Shown here: positions 44,380 through 55,577 of the stretch, in pieces
Layout: each line of letters starts with the position of its first letter
How positions within the stretch are numbered: the stretch's first letter is position 1
Source of the DNA: Adiantum capillus-veneris
Lineage: Eukaryota; Streptophyta; Polypodiopsida; Polypodiales; Pteridaceae
NCBI GenBank assembly: GCA_014529385.2
Contig: CM043969.1
Location: forward strand, 22,441,946-22,505,945
Direction of reading: 5' to 3'
Length of the DNA: 64,000 bases
Notes under the pieces: model-generated
Database searches by the model: none
Seen by the model: the letters and a program-made list of their open reading frames with translations, nothing else
What the model was told of the DNA's origin: nothing
Program-made: the position numbers and the translations under genes

Positions 44380-45691
44380 TGATGGGGGCTTTTCACAAGC
44401 CAAGCTCCCATACCCCTCTTCTCTTGTCCCCACCCAATGGAAACCTCCTCTTAGGGAGGGAGTGATAAAAGGCATTGGAAAAGTAAGAAAAAAAATAAAG
44501 TATGATTATGTAAATATATGAGAAAGATAAAATAGGCCACCTCATGCCTGCGGGGCAGCCCATCCCCACCTTGCCTCCTTTTTCTTCACTGTTGCCCCAC
44601 CGTGTGTCCCTTTTCCTCTCCTCCACTCAAAAGGTCAACCCCCTCTCTCTTCCCCTTGGCCTTTCTCCTTTCTCTCTCCCCTCAAGCTACCCCACCTCTC
44701 ACCAATAATGCACTCTAACTCACCAATAATGCACCCTAACTCACATGCAACTTATCTTATCTTCCAAAATAGTATACCCCACCCCCCCTTTCTCTCTCCT
44801 ATCATATCCCATGACACAAATACCCCCCTCTCTCTCTAAAGGGCGCCATGTCTCTTGTCTTGTAGCTAAATAACCTTCCCCACACTCACACACACTCAGT
44901 TTCACTCAAAAAGGTGCCCACAGACCCATCCCCACCCGGTGGTTACCTGATTTTTCTTGTGTTCACACACATCTGCACACAGATTCACCTCTGAACACAC
45001 TCCCCTCTCTCCCCTCTTGTAATTACTTTATTCTCCATGTCACCTCTCACTTTTTTTCATCAACCCATCTCTCTCTCTTAGTCTCTCTCTCATGAGATTG
45101 TTGTTCTGGCACATATACACACAGCCAGACAAGTGGGGCCCACAGTCACATGGCCTATGTAGATAATGATTTCTTCATTTCTAAATTCTAGAATTTCTCC
45201 CCCCTCCTCCCCTATATAAAGAGGGGTCACCATCACACTAAACACACACAACATCACCAAAGAACACACTATGCACTGTGTGTGCCTAGTGCACACACAC
45301 ACACACACTATCACCATCACCGCAATCACCATGCTTGTCTTGAGCATGACCTCTACACCCTTGGCTATGGAAGATGAAGGGCAACTAAATGAAGGATGAT
45401 GGCCATAATCCTCGTGCGAGTCTTCGCCATCAACTCCCACCTATCCGCCATGTGCTCTACCAATCTCTCCCTTCTCATTCCCCTACCCTATGCTCCCCAT
45501 TTCATCGCCTAATTCTCTAAATAAAGTTTGAGGTTTTGTGAGTATGTTTTCTTACAATGTTTTGCCCATGTGAGGTGTGCGGAATCGCCACCTAGTCTTG
45601 TGTTTTGGACTGAGCTTGTGCTTATGTGAAGGGTGTGCGGATTCACCATCCTTTTGTGATGCCTAATTACTAAGCCGCTATACCCCCTCCC

Positions 45692-45750
<59 letters not shown>

Positions 45751-45967
45751 TGATCTCATTCCCTTTCCTTTTCATCATTACTCCCAAGCATCCATCTGTC
45801 TTGGATGAAAACTTTGTTATGGTGGTGTGTTGTTTGCGTCCTAGCCGCTGAAGCTAGGTGGTGCCCCCTGTTTGCTTTACCATGACAGGCTCGAGACGTG
45901 CCATTTGGTCCCTGGTGTTTTAGAGGCCGTCGGGGTTCGGGGTTCGGGGTTCGCTTTGCTCCCGTCA
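44380..45967 (+). repeat. Element E 3' LTR
   Basis: 1588 bp, collinear with the 5' LTR. Most of the extra length is a CT microsatellite of about 55 bp (45692-45747), against about 20 bp in the 5' copy, and a GGGTTCG duplication near the end. Confidence 0.93.
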
Positions 45968-46034
45968 ATGGCATTGAAATGAAGGGAGAAGAAGAACTAG
46001 TGGATTAACCCAAGAGGAAAAGGGAAAGACAAAA

Positions 46035-46790
46035 GTGATAAGTCTGGTCACCTTGGAGAAGGAAACAAAGTTGGAGGATACATTATTGATGCCTATTGGG
46101 AAGAGAACCACACAGGATAAAGAAGGAATAAATGCCCTAGGTCCTAGCAAGAAGAAGGAAAGGAGCCATGAAGACGAGGATATCAAGGCCAAGAGGAAAA
46201 GAAGGGCTCGTTGCAAGTTTCATGTTTTAGATTCTCCATTAGGGTATGGGCAATTAAGCTATGATTTGAAGGGGGATCCGACAAGCAGGAAAGCGGATGT
46301 TACTTTTGGGCAGCTTATAGAGATGGTGCCTAGGCTAAAGCGACAGTGAAAGAGGATGGTTAACCCAATGGAGAAAGAACCATAGAGAGGTTCAGTGAAG
46401 GTATTGCCAATGGATGAGCTACCAGACATTTTCCCAATAGTAGATGTGTGGCACAAAAGAAAAAATTTGGGACAAGGTTATGTTGATGGTGGAGCCCAAA
46501 TATGCATCATAACACACTCATGCGTGGAGAACATGGATCTTATAGTGACTGAGGTGTCAGGATTCCGGATCAAATTGGCAAACCATCAGAAAGTAAAATG
46601 TTTGGGTGTTGTAAGAGTTTAGAAGTGGAGGTGTATGATGCAAAGGTGGTGGTTGATTTTCATGTGATGCGAGAAGGATTGGGAGTATATCCTATTATAC
46701 TGGGCAGACCATGCTTACGTGCAGTGGGAGCTATTCAAGATTGGAGACGTGGTACAATTATCCTCTATGAAAATACATGTGCCAAGAAGC
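46035..46790 (+). pseudogene. Element D Gag end and protease
   Basis: The Gag-Pol junction region: a basic stretch KKKERSHEDEDIKAKRKRR, then VTFGQLIEMVPRLKRQ, a segment typical just before the protease in this lineage. The protease starts near 46440. Its active site reads GYVDGGAQICIITHSC, with DGG where DSG or DTG is usual, so the Asp is kept. After a one-base shift near 46610 the late motif YPIILGRPCLRAVGAIQDW follows. Stops at 46347 and 46383 and the shift make it inactive. Confidence 0.75.
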
Positions 46791-47229
46791 TCTACAATAT
46801 GGAAACAAGGAAACGATTGGAGGAACTTTATGAAAATAAGGATGAGTCTAGTGATGAAGACTATTCCACAGTGTCTAACAAGGACAATGATAGTACTACC
46901 AGTAGTTATGAGGATGTTGCTATTGCATTTCTTCTGATGGACAAAGAAATCCATGAGTCTGGTTTAGTTGCATTTGCAAATGAGATTGAAGATGAAAGTG
47001 AAGGGTCTTATGAAGTGATTGAAGGGCTTATGCAAACCAAGGTTGAATTGTCAAAGAAGAAGGAATTGATGACACAAATGATCAGTGGAGACCTCTCAGC
47101 TATGTTGAAGGAGATATATTTGCACATGCTGGCTAGTTATCCTGATTTGTTCATTACTTCATATGAATAGATTATAGTGTTCAAAGGAGAAGAGATGTAT
47201 ATAGAGCTAAAGTAAGGTGCTAAGCCAGT
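46791..47229 (+). other. Element D acidic protease-RT linker
   Basis: The open frame continues to 47170 with an acidic, low-complexity stretch (ENKDESSDEDYSTVSNKDND) and then helical sequence ending MLASYPDLFITSYE, similar to the pre-RT segment of Ty3 elements. No catalytic motif. Confidence 0.6.
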
Positions 47230-48035
47230 GTGGAAAAGGCTAAGAGGATGCGTCAAGAGCAGATGGAAGCCTTGCGGAAAGAGGTGGACAAGTTATTGAA
47301 GGCAGCGTTCATAGTCCCAATGGAGACCACAGAATGGGTGAGTCCATTAGTAGTCAGCACAAAGAAGAATGGAAAGTGGAAGATTTGTGTAGATTTTAAA
47401 CCCTTAAATGCATCCACCAAGAAGAACCCATATCCTCTTCCATTCATCGATCAGATCTTGGATTCAGTGGCAAGTTATGAGAGGTACATTGTGTGTGATG
47501 GTTTTTCACGCTATTTTCAATTGAAGATTTCTCTTAAAGACCGAACAAAGACAACTTCATTACGCCATGGGGTTGTTATTGCTATAGAGTATTGCCATTT
47601 AGGTTAACAAATGGACCATCCTTCTATCAAGAGAGAGGAAATTGGGTATTGGCACCATTTATTGGTAGTTGTGCTAAATATTTTATGGTGGACGACTTTT
47701 GTGTCTACAGCAGTAGGGCTAAACAACATAAGAAGCTATAGATGATACTTGCTTGATAAGATGAATGTGGAGGACAACTAAATCCAAAGAAATGTCATCT
47801 AGCAGAGCCAAGGGTGAAGTTATTGGTCCATATGGTGTTAGAAAGTGGCATTGAGGCTGATCCAGACAAGGTTAAATCTATTATTCTTCTTCCATCACCT
47901 ACGAGTACGAAGCAATTGGAAACCTTTATACACAAAGTGAAGTACATGGTGCAATTTATTCCATTGTCATCACATCTCCTTTGTCCATTACAACAAGTGG
48001 CAAAGCATGATACATTGCAATGGGATGAGAAGTGA
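47230..48035 (+). pseudogene. pol: Element D reverse transcriptase
   Basis: Ty3-type reverse transcriptase. The fingers are EALRKEVDKLLKAAFIVPM, WVSPLVVSTKKNGKWKICVD and F.PLN. Motif A is YIVCDGFSRYFQLKI. After a shift near 47590, PFRLTNGP and the catalytic pair in FMVDDFCVYS (GACGAC at 47691-47696) follow. The thumb and connection region is IEADPDKVKSIILLPSP. The catalytic Asp pair is preserved but stops and shifts break the frame, so no enzyme is made. Confidence 0.85.
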
Positions 48036-48527
48036 AAAGAAGTGTTTCAAGAGGTGAAAGAGGTGTTAGGGGGGCTGTCAGCCATGCAGGCTCCTTATTG
48101 GGAGCAAGTGTTTTATGCAAATTCATCAGTAGGGGATGATGCCATTGGAGCCATGCTATTGCAAAAGCGAAAGGGCAGCCATTATATGAGGCCAGTGTAT
48201 TGTGCAAGCCGAGTGAAGTTGGTAGTAGAAAGAAAATTGTTGGAAGTATAGCTAGTGATGGCCAGTGTAATATTTGCATGTCGACAATTTTATCAATACT
48301 TGCTACCACGAACTTTTGTTTTCTTAATGAGTTACACAATTTTGCCACAGTTAATTAATGGCACTAACATGTCAAATGTGGCTAAGAAATGGGTAATTGA
48401 GTTTCAAGAGTTTGAGTTCTCTTTTTTAGTGGAAGACAGTACAAGAGCTACCCTAGCTGATTTGTTGACTTACAAGAAGAATCCCCTTCTTGTTAAGGAA
48501 GAGATGGTAAGAAGGGTAGTTGAATAA
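48036..48527 (+). pseudogene. Element D RNase H, Ty3-type
   Basis: The first RNase H, joined to reverse transcriptase in Ty3 elements. Blocks are APYWEQVFYANSSVGDDAIG with AMLLQKRKG, then YCASRVKLVVERKLLEV and, after a stop, FACRQFYQYLLPRTFVF and LADLLTYKKNPLL. In relatives the first block has DAS where this has NSS, so an essential Asp appears lost. Confidence 0.75.
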
Positions 48528-49037
48528 GTGCCACAGATCAGAAATGCACATGTGTTGTTCTTTGATGGCTTATACAAAAAGAGCCATGATGCGGCTTTAG
48601 GGGGTATAGCACTTTATGATCCAGAGCGACAACTAGTATGCAAGAGAGGGTTCAAATTGGATGCTCATAGTAACAATGAGGTTGAATATGATACTTTGGA
48701 AGCCAGATTACACATTTGATTGAAGCATGGGATTAGAAGGTTGAGCATAAAAGATGATGCCTTGTTAGTTGTGAAGCAAGTGTTGGGTGTGTGGAAGGGC
48801 AAGAACACCTCATTAAAGGAAATGTGTTTCAGAATTAAAGGCCTGCTAAAATTTTTTGAAGCATGGAGCATCATACACATTGAACATACTCTAAATGGAG
48901 AGGCACATGAAGCATCTCAAAGCATGATTGGAGAGCTATTTGTGTTAAGGACCAAATTCCCTCTTTATCATGGCCGGGAAAGTTTTCCTCAAGAAGAGGA
49001 GTTTTTGCTAACAAGAATCCTTTCGAACGACATTTGA
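48528..49037 (+). pseudogene. Element D second RNase H (additional, cellular/archaeal-type)
   Basis: A second RNase H between the Ty3-type one and integrase. FFDGLYKKSHDAALGGIALY gives the first Asp, NNEVEYDTLEA the Glu, and SIKDDALLVVKQVLGVWK the next Asp. HIEHTLNGEAHEAS replaces the usual N..AD.LA end, so the last acid is Glu or lost. A single TGA (48717-48719) splits it without changing frame. Two RNase H domains mark the Tat lineage (Ogre, Retand and relatives) within Ty3. Confidence 0.8.
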
Positions 49038-49083
49038 GAAGTCTAAGAAGTATGGCTTTCTACGTAGAGCATCCAAGTACATA

Positions 49084-50443
49084 TTGATTGGTGATGTCTT
49101 GTACATGAAAGGGGATGATCTTGTGTTGAGACGTGTACCTTGGCGGGAGGATCTTTATAGAGTGGTTGAAGAGAATCATGAAGGCGCATGTGGCGGACAT
49201 TTTGCTCTAAAGATCACCTTGCATAAGATCTTACAAGAGGGGTATGTACGGCCTATTTTGCATAAGTATGTTCACCATTTGTGTAGGTCTTGCAATAAGT
49301 GTCAAGCATTTGGGAAGAGAGTGCTGAAGCTAGAGCTTGCAATAAGTGTACGGCCTAGTTTGCATAAGTATGTTCACCATTTGTGTAGGTCATGCAATAA
49401 GTGTCAAGCATTTGGGAAGAGAGTGCTGAAGCTAGAGCTACGAAAAAACATTATGGTGTTTGATGTGTTTGAAAAGTCGGGGATTGATGCAATAGGCCCG
49501 TTACCTATCACACACAAGCAGGGGCAAAAGCTATATTTTGACTGCAGTGGACTATCTCTCTAGATGGGCAAAGGCTATAGCAGTAAAACAAATCACTGCA
49601 AAGGATGTGGAAAAATTTGTGTACGATGAAATATGTTGCAAGTCTGGGGTGCCACTAGAGCTACTTTTGGACAAGGGACAAGGATTTAGAGCTAAACTAT
49701 TAGATTTTTTATGTGCAAAGATGAAGATTAGCATACCACTCCTTATTATCCACAATGTAGTGGATTAAATGAAAGATTCAATGGTGAGTTGGTACAAACT
49801 CTTTTAAAAGTGACAGAGCACCAAGGAAAGAATTGGGATTTGGAATTGACTAGTTCATTATGGGCTTACCATACTTTAGTAAAGACAGGTACAGGGTTTA
49901 ATCCATTTCATTTTGGTATATGGAAAGGAAGCATTATTGCCTGTGGAAGTAGAGTTGCCTACGGTCAAGATGCTAGAAAAGTTTCTTGGGCAGTACATTG
50001 ATGCATTCAAAGAGAGGCTCTTACAATTAAACAAGGTTCAGCTAGATAGGATGAGCGCATTGGAACATTATGGGCAGATGCAACATAAGGCTTTTGAAAA
50101 GATAAATGAAAGGTTCAAAAGTAAGGTTATCAAGAAACACGACTTGGTTTTGCGCTACAATAGTAAGCTGGACAAGACATTCCAAAAGAAGTTTCAAATT
50201 AAGTGGGAAGGCCCTGTCAAGGTAGTTAAGTGTTTTCCGAATGGTACATATCAGCTCGCTAACCTGGATGGGCTACATAAGTCAAGGGTAAATGGATTGC
50301 ATCTTGAATTATATCATGCTAGATTTATGATGGTGGAGCAAGATGAGTTGTCTGTAGAACAAGTAATGTATGTGAGGGATGAGGAGACCTGTGACGCGGC
50401 GAGTCTCATGTCTCTTTTTGCTGCTGTTGCTGATCATGAATGA
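49084..50443 (+). pseudogene. pol: Element D integrase with duplicated zinc segment
   Basis: The zinc-binding start has HEGACGGHFALK and CRSCNKC. A 102-bp in-frame tandem duplication (49246-49347, 49348-49449) repeats LHKYVHHLCRSCNKCQAFGK. The catalytic core has its first Asp in GIDAIGPLP, a shift near 49540, VDYLSRWAKAIAVKQ, the second Asp in LLLDKGQGF (usually SDRG), another shift, and the Glu in GLNERFNGELV. The C-terminal domain has VYGKEALLPVEV, WEGPVKVVKCFPNGTYQLAN and NGLHLELYHAR, ending with TGA at 50443. Several shifts make it inactive. Confidence 0.85.
49246..49449 (+). repeat. 102-bp in-frame tandem duplication
   Basis: Two copies of GTACGGCCTA(T/G)TTTGCATAAG and the following sequence, 102 bp apart and nearly identical. 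Each encodes a full CX2C half of the integrase zinc domain. TTGCAATAAGTGT occurs at both the source and the joint, a plausible slippage homology. Confidence 0.9.
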
Positions 50444-50471
50444 TCTAGTAGGCTAGGGAATGGGCAAATTA

Positions 50472-50621
50472 TGTTAGGAGTTTTTTGAAAGAAGTGATTG
50501 CACATATGTACATACACATGCATGGTGCATCAAATAAAGGACTGCCCATTTTCCAGAGCCAGGTGGTTACGTGGGGCCCACATGTGTACATGTAGGATAC
50601 AGTGTACATAGTACATCGATT
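50472..50621 (+). repeat. Element D 3' LTR, truncated after 150 bp
   Basis: TGTTAGGAGTTTTTTGAAAG starts a copy of the 5' LTR that stops at ACATAGTACATCGAT. From 50622 on, sequence switches to minus-strand gag of a Ty3 element. A purine-rich TAGGGAATGGGCAAATTA lies just before it. Confidence 0.85.
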
Positions 50622-52101
50622 CATATGCCTTGCAATTATCTACTAGAAAGATACAACGCCTCTTTCGTGACTTGCTCAAAAGTTACACATGCCTTTAAGT
50701 GCAAGTCCTTTTTGAGAGTGTCATTTCGCAATCCTTCTATGAAAAGGACTAATAGTATTTCATCATGAGGTAGTCCTCGAGCAGGGAATTTTTCTATGTA
50801 TTGCTTAAAATAAAACAAGGCTTCCTTCACTTTTTGCTTCTTCTTTTGTCTTAATGCATAGATCTGGGAGACAGTATTATGCTTGATTACGCTCTTTGAG
50901 AATTCCTCAGCGAATTCTCAGAGAAGTTGCTCAACGCTTGGGAATTCTAGGTTGTTCAAAGGTTGAAACCAGGTGAAAGAAATCCCTTCTAACGTCAACT
51001 CAAAACCTTCATATTGAGTATGGAAATCAGTTACTTGTTTCGCCCTCAACACTTGTTTGAAGATCAAAACATGAGCATACGGATCCCCCGATCCACTATC
51101 TACTTGAGATGGTCACATACATTTGGATTCCGCCACCATCCTCACAACCCCTAGTCCTCTTGGTGTGGTTTCTCTAGGTTCATAATCTCCCCTTGGCACT
51201 ACAAGTGGTATCCTATCCGCTACACGTTCATCAATTCGCTCTCGTGTAATAGTCGGAGGGATTATAGTGGTGTAAGTTGTGTCACGAGCTGTACTGCCCC
51301 TATGGGTGTTCATGGAAGCCCTAGACCCCATTGTCCCTAAAGGATCTGTGTTTGGAAATTGTTCATGCCCAAAAGACTCTTCCACTATGGTTCTTACTGG
51401 GACTTACATGCCCAATCTCTAGTCTCGTGTAAGTAGTCATGGTTTTCACCTCTTCTGGATTTACATAGTAATGGTGGAGTGGTCCGCCAAAATATGTATA
51501 TCTCTCTAACTCCTTACAATCCATAAGAGAGTACTTTCAGTGATACTTGTCTATTATGACCACCTGAATGCTTCTCCCCTTTGTTTAAGTAAAAACGTAC
51601 AGTTTTTTGCGGTCCGTCAGTTCCTTGATGCGGGGTTCATCACATCTATAATAGAGTGTTTGTTCTCCATTATTGATATAGCCCAAGGTAATTGTTGTCT
51701 GTATTAAGACTCTCTGTCTCATTGGTACGTCTGAGCACCACATTTTGCTTATTCATTTTGGGTGGCTCATCTGCTAGCTCTTCATCTATCTTGTCCTCTG
51801 TGCCAGTCATCCCCCATTTGTCCACAATAAAGGGGTTATGAACCACTAGGTACATCATTCCCTCTCTATTAAAATATATATCCCCTTCATAATCCACATC
51901 TACAAGGTCTCTGTACTCGCTTGGCTTATTTTCCAACTTAATACAGTAGTAGTCCATGCCATCCTTATGGATTTTGTCCTTAAGCACGTTTTCAAGTTGA
52001 AACTTCAAATACAGTAATTTCACATCAGACGCAGGTTGAGAAGGACTTTCCCCCATGGAAGTTGTTTCCTTAGGGTTCAACTTGTTGGAATCCTCAGTCA
52101 T
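50622..52101 (-). pseudogene. gag: Ty3-type gag, probably the 5' part of element C
   Basis: ATG 52101 (MTEDSNKLNPKETTSMGESP) opens a 143-codon frame. Broken frames then continue to 50622: a Pro/Arg-rich linker (51385-51113), then VLIFKQVLRAKQVTDFHTQY with FELTLEGISFTWFQ, and YFKQYIEKFPARGL with LLVLFIEGLRNDTLKKDLHL, which is the capsid pattern of Ty3 Gags. It is cut at 50621 by the stump of D's LTR. Strand and order fit the 5' half of the element whose integrase lies at 35.5-36.5 kb, with the part between lost. I infer this link. It is not proven. Confidence 0.65.
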
Positions 52102-52439
52102 TAGGCTGTATGATATTTATGACGAGGTGTCAGAAAAACTTTCCTCTAGAATGGCTTCTAAAGGATACAGTGGTTTTTGGTTCACGCTTCCTTCAGTAAA
52201 GTGATTGCTTCCTTGGTCTAAGATGTTGGGATTTTGGTTTTGGTACAATCTCCCTGATTGAAAATTCTTGAAGAATTGGTATTGAAAAATCCAAACCAGG
52301 TTACCTCAGTAGCTAGCTTGAATTCCTAGTTTTGATCTTACTTGTTGGGTACTATTCTCTAGTACCTGCAATCTATCAAAGAATGCTTGATAGCTATGAG
52401 TTTACAGCCCTCCTATTAGTCCTAGCTTTCAATCGGTAA

Positions 52440-53870
52440 AATTTAACGAGGTTTTTCAATGACACACTATTTTACTCACAACATCAACAATTCAAGTCCA
52501 ACTTCAATTTTTAAAAAGCCACCAGGGTCCTATGGACTACCTCTCTATGTGGTAAAATTTTGCTTTTGTTCTGACTCAGAGAAACATAGATCACGATCCA
52601 TGTTGCGAAGCCAAATTGACTTTTCTTGGTACCATCAGGTTCAACATGATTAGTAGGTACTATGGCATCAAAATTTTTGGAAATGAACCTCTAGATTGAA
52701 TATTTGGTCAATTCTGACACTTTTCCAAAGTTCCTGCCAATTTGGGATTTTAGTTTAGTTTTCTGTATCCAATTTCAATTTTGAAAAGACCACTAAACTC
52801 CATGTGATGTCCTCCAGCTATGGTGCAAAAATTTGCATCAAAATGTGACAGAGGAACATGGATTGTAATCCATGTACCTCAGTGCTAGAATGTTCTAAAA
52901 CTTGACACACAGCTGGTTCTTGTTCTATTAATGCTGGCTATATGGTTTCTGAGTGCTTTGAAGTCTTTTAGGTCAACCAAAAGTCAATTTTAGGGTATGT
53001 TCTAGTGGTTTCTCCCTTGATTTGATTTTTGACCTTTTGGCCCACGTTTTAACCTTTTCTTTTAAGAGTTTCTTGGGAGAAAGTACTTCAAATGTTATCA
53101 CTTTTCTACTTACCCAATATCACCTCTAAATTCCAAAAAGGTACATGGATCACAATCCATGTTTGGCAAGATTTTGGAATGATCATTTGTGAGTTTGTGA
53201 TAGAGGGTATGGTGATGCTCTTCCCCAAATCTTTTTGGATTTGACCAACTTTTTCCATGTCAAAAGCAAGATTTTGTATCTGCTTTGCAGTTTTTTGCAA
53301 ACAACTCCTGTTTTGGTATTTTGATCAGGTTCTTTCACTTTTTTGTTGTGCCTCCTTTTGGAAAAGTTGTTCCCTTAGTAATCAGGAGTACAGAGGTTCA
53401 ATTTCCCTTGCAAATGTCTTCCAGGTACATGGATTGCGATCCGTGTTGGGTAGCATCTGGTCATGATTTTTTGTCTTGCTAGTTCCCTGCTTCTAGTTGA
53501 TCCCAATTCTCACCCCTTTTTGAATTTGGACAAATAAAACTTAAGTTTTTCCAAATTTTCTCAATTTTCAAGGTTTTGCTCTGCTTAGCCCAATTTCTTG
53601 ATTTAAATGAGCTTTTAGCACTCTATTTCTGGCCAAACTCAAAGTTTTGATGCTTGTGAGTCTGTTTTAAGCAAAGGAAACAATTTCTGCTCATTTTGCC
53701 AGAAAGATACATGGATCGCGATCCATGTTGGATAGGCAAATTGGAAATTTTCTGCACAGTTTGTCTCTAGCAAGCTTGTCTATCCCCTTTTTGAAGGTTT
53801 TGTTGGGTTTGATTCAGTTTTGAATCTCTGAACATCAATTTTTCAACTTTTTAGAGCTATGGTATTTGTC
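52440..53870. repeat. Tandem array of about 282-bp units with a palindrome
   Basis: Five diverged units, each with a 20-base palindrome: 52584-52603, 52856-52875, 53143-53162, 53427-53446 and 53709-53728. Intervals are 272, 287, 284 and 282 bp. The best copy is ACATGGATCGCGATCCATGT. Outside the palindrome the first two units share blocks such as TTCAATTTT(T/G)(A)AAAAG.CCAC. It lies in the untranslated leader of element C (minus), between its primer site and gag. No ORF is supported. Confidence 0.8.
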
Positions 53871-53942
53871 ACCAAAATAAGGTTTTGGACAGTTTTTTCC
53901 TTGATCCTTTTGGCCCCGAATGATGGTGTAAATTGTTACTTA

Positions 53943-55270
53943 ACACTAGGTTGGTAACCTAACAGGACATAAAAGTGTCCTTTCAGGGTTTTGAAAAAAA
54001 CCTCCAAAACCATAGTAGATCCACTCATTTTGTAGAATCCTTTCATGAGGTTATAGTTCAAGGCCTACTAAACATGAAAAAAATAAGAAACTTGTAAAAT
54101 TTCTCATCTTTTGGTCACACCAAGCCTCCAAAGTTGATGGACCAGTGAATTTTCATCAAAACAGTCATTTCTTACATTTTGTTGCATAAAAATAAGATTA
54201 GGGATTTTTGTAGGACTTGAGATAAATTCCCTAGTGAACTTCAATGGGTTGGTGATCAGAACATATGATTGCTTCTCACTCACTATTTTTTTTTTTGCCA
54301 AAATAAATAGGTACAAAAAAGTTGAATTTTTACCATTCTGCAAACCTATCATCAAAGTTTCTATAGCCACGCTCAATACAAATAATATATGCATGTTTTC
54401 TTAGTTCCCTATTGTCCTTTATGTTCATAAGGAGCCATGGAGCATGTCAAAAGAATAATACATCTCTTACCAAGGGGAATCCTGGGGACAAAGATGAAGT
54501 GTTAAATACAGCAAACATGGAAAAACTGGGCTCAACATTATGACTTGTAGAATCCCATAGAAACTATTCAATATCTAGCCAAATTTGATCCTTATGACTA
54601 GATATGGTTACTACCTACAAAATGCATGTAGTTGTCACAAGAAACTACAATATTGAAAAAGCTATACTTGATATACTATAATGTTTCGTTTTCTTCTATA
54701 ATTGAAAAAATCAACCATCGTTGTGTACTATGCAAAATAGGGTATTAGGTGCCCCAAAACTCAAGGAATGTTAGCTTTATGTTACAATATGCGACATAGA
54801 AAATCAAAAATGCATTTGGATATCATGAAATCCACCAAAAAAAATCATAAAAGAGCTAAAATTGGCTAAAAAAAACAGGATTTGACAATTTTTGTGATTT
54901 GGTCATAACTTACAACTTTAATATTTATGTCTCCCTAGAAGCATCAGGACATGTTGAGGACTACTAAAGATAGTTCCCTAGCATTATAGACCTCACAAAC
55001 ATGAATTCTAGAGTAGTATAGTTGCAAAAAGTTGAAAAAAGCCAAAAACAGGACCCGTTTTTTCACACAGTTTAGGTTGTGAAATGTTGTGCAAGGACAA
55101 TGTTAAAGATGGAATTGATTTTCCAAAAAAATGTCGAGTTTTTTTCAGCTCATGAGACAAATTTCTAGATAGATAGCACCTCAAAATCCATTTTGAAACT
55201 CTTGACATAATTCAAGGAAAATGGTCACTTAACAGGACATAAAAGTGTCCCATTACCAACCTAGTGTTAA
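53943..55270. mobile_element. Terminal-inverted-repeat element, TTAA-flanked
   Basis: The left end CACTAGGTTGGTAA (53943) and right end TTACCAACCTAGTG (ending about 55267) are perfect 14-bp inverted repeats. Both are flanked by TTAA, a plausible 4-bp target duplication. Inside each end is the near-palindrome GGACATAAAAGTGTCC. The interior, about 1.3 kb, is AT-rich without a credible ORF, so it is a non-autonomous DNA transposon. The superfamily is uncertain: TTAA duplications occur with piggyBac, while the CACTA start resembles En/Spm, which makes 3-bp duplications. Confidence 0.7.
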
Positions 55271-55577
55271 CCTACTCCTATAAATTGAAATAGATGCAAA
55301 AACATAAATTAATTTAACAATACAGAAATGACAATTGTGTGGTGGAGCATTCCTTTCCAAGCATGGGAAAATCAAAGAACAAAATACTCTCTTGTACTTC
55401 ACTCACAACTTTCCTTGCTAATAAGGAGTAGCACTACCTAGTCTCGGACTCCAGTCTCTACTAAGCACTAAACCTACGTCTAGCTGCTTTATTGTCTATG
55501 TGTAAATGGAATGGGTGTCAAAAGCTTTGGGAGCCATTTTTTTGTACACTGAGTCACTCACCACCTAAGGATCGAGT
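55271..55577 (-). other. Start of the C leader, no gene
   Basis: In minus orientation this is the first leader sequence after the primer site. No ORF or repeat is supported. Confidence 0.4.

Larger units (their letters stand above)
39551..45967 (+). mobile_element. Pol-less Ty3-type LTR element with Gag-membrane polyprotein (element E)
   Basis: This complete 6417-bp element has LTRs of 1549 and 1588 bp with TG...CA ends, a polypurine tract AAAAGGGGAGGG (44364-44375) and a 4-bp duplication ATGG (39547-39550 and 45968-45971). Its insertion splits the gag of D. The 3.28-kb interior holds a broken upstream ORF, a Gag clearly related to D's, and an in-frame membrane-protein part. No protease, reverse transcriptase, RNase H or integrase is present. 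LTR divergence by eye is under 3 percent outside a CT microsatellite, so it moved fairly recently with enzymes from elsewhere. Confidence 0.92.
36488..50621 (+). mobile_element. Ty3 element D (Tat-like, dual RNase H), split by E and 3'-truncated
   Basis: This plus-strand Ty3 element has a 5' LTR, a leader, gag, protease, reverse transcriptase, two RNase H domains, integrase and only the first 150 bp of its 3' LTR. The extra RNase H before integrase places it near the Tat/Ogre lineage. Element E (39551-45967) sits in its gag. Without E about 7.7 kb remain. Its coding region is broken by many stops and shifts. The retained LTR starts differ at about 12 of 150 sites. It inserted into the integrase of element C. 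No target duplication can be checked because the right end is deleted. Confidence 0.85.

Noticed and set aside
50472-50621. A short solo LTR or independent 150-bp repeat
   Set aside because: It is preceded by D's integrase end and a purine-rich tract, exactly where D's 3' LTR should start, and matches the first 150 bp of D's 5' LTR. Truncation explains it better.
52440-53870. CRISPR array, because of the regular palindromic repeats
   Set aside because: The spacing is about 282 bp, the intervening sequences are themselves related repeats, and the host is a plant.
53943-55270. A CACTA (En/Spm) transposon because the ends start CACTA
   Set aside because: The immediate flanks TAA and TTA are not a 3-bp duplication, and the longer TIR consensus does not match the usual CACTACAA form as I know it. 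Left unclassified.
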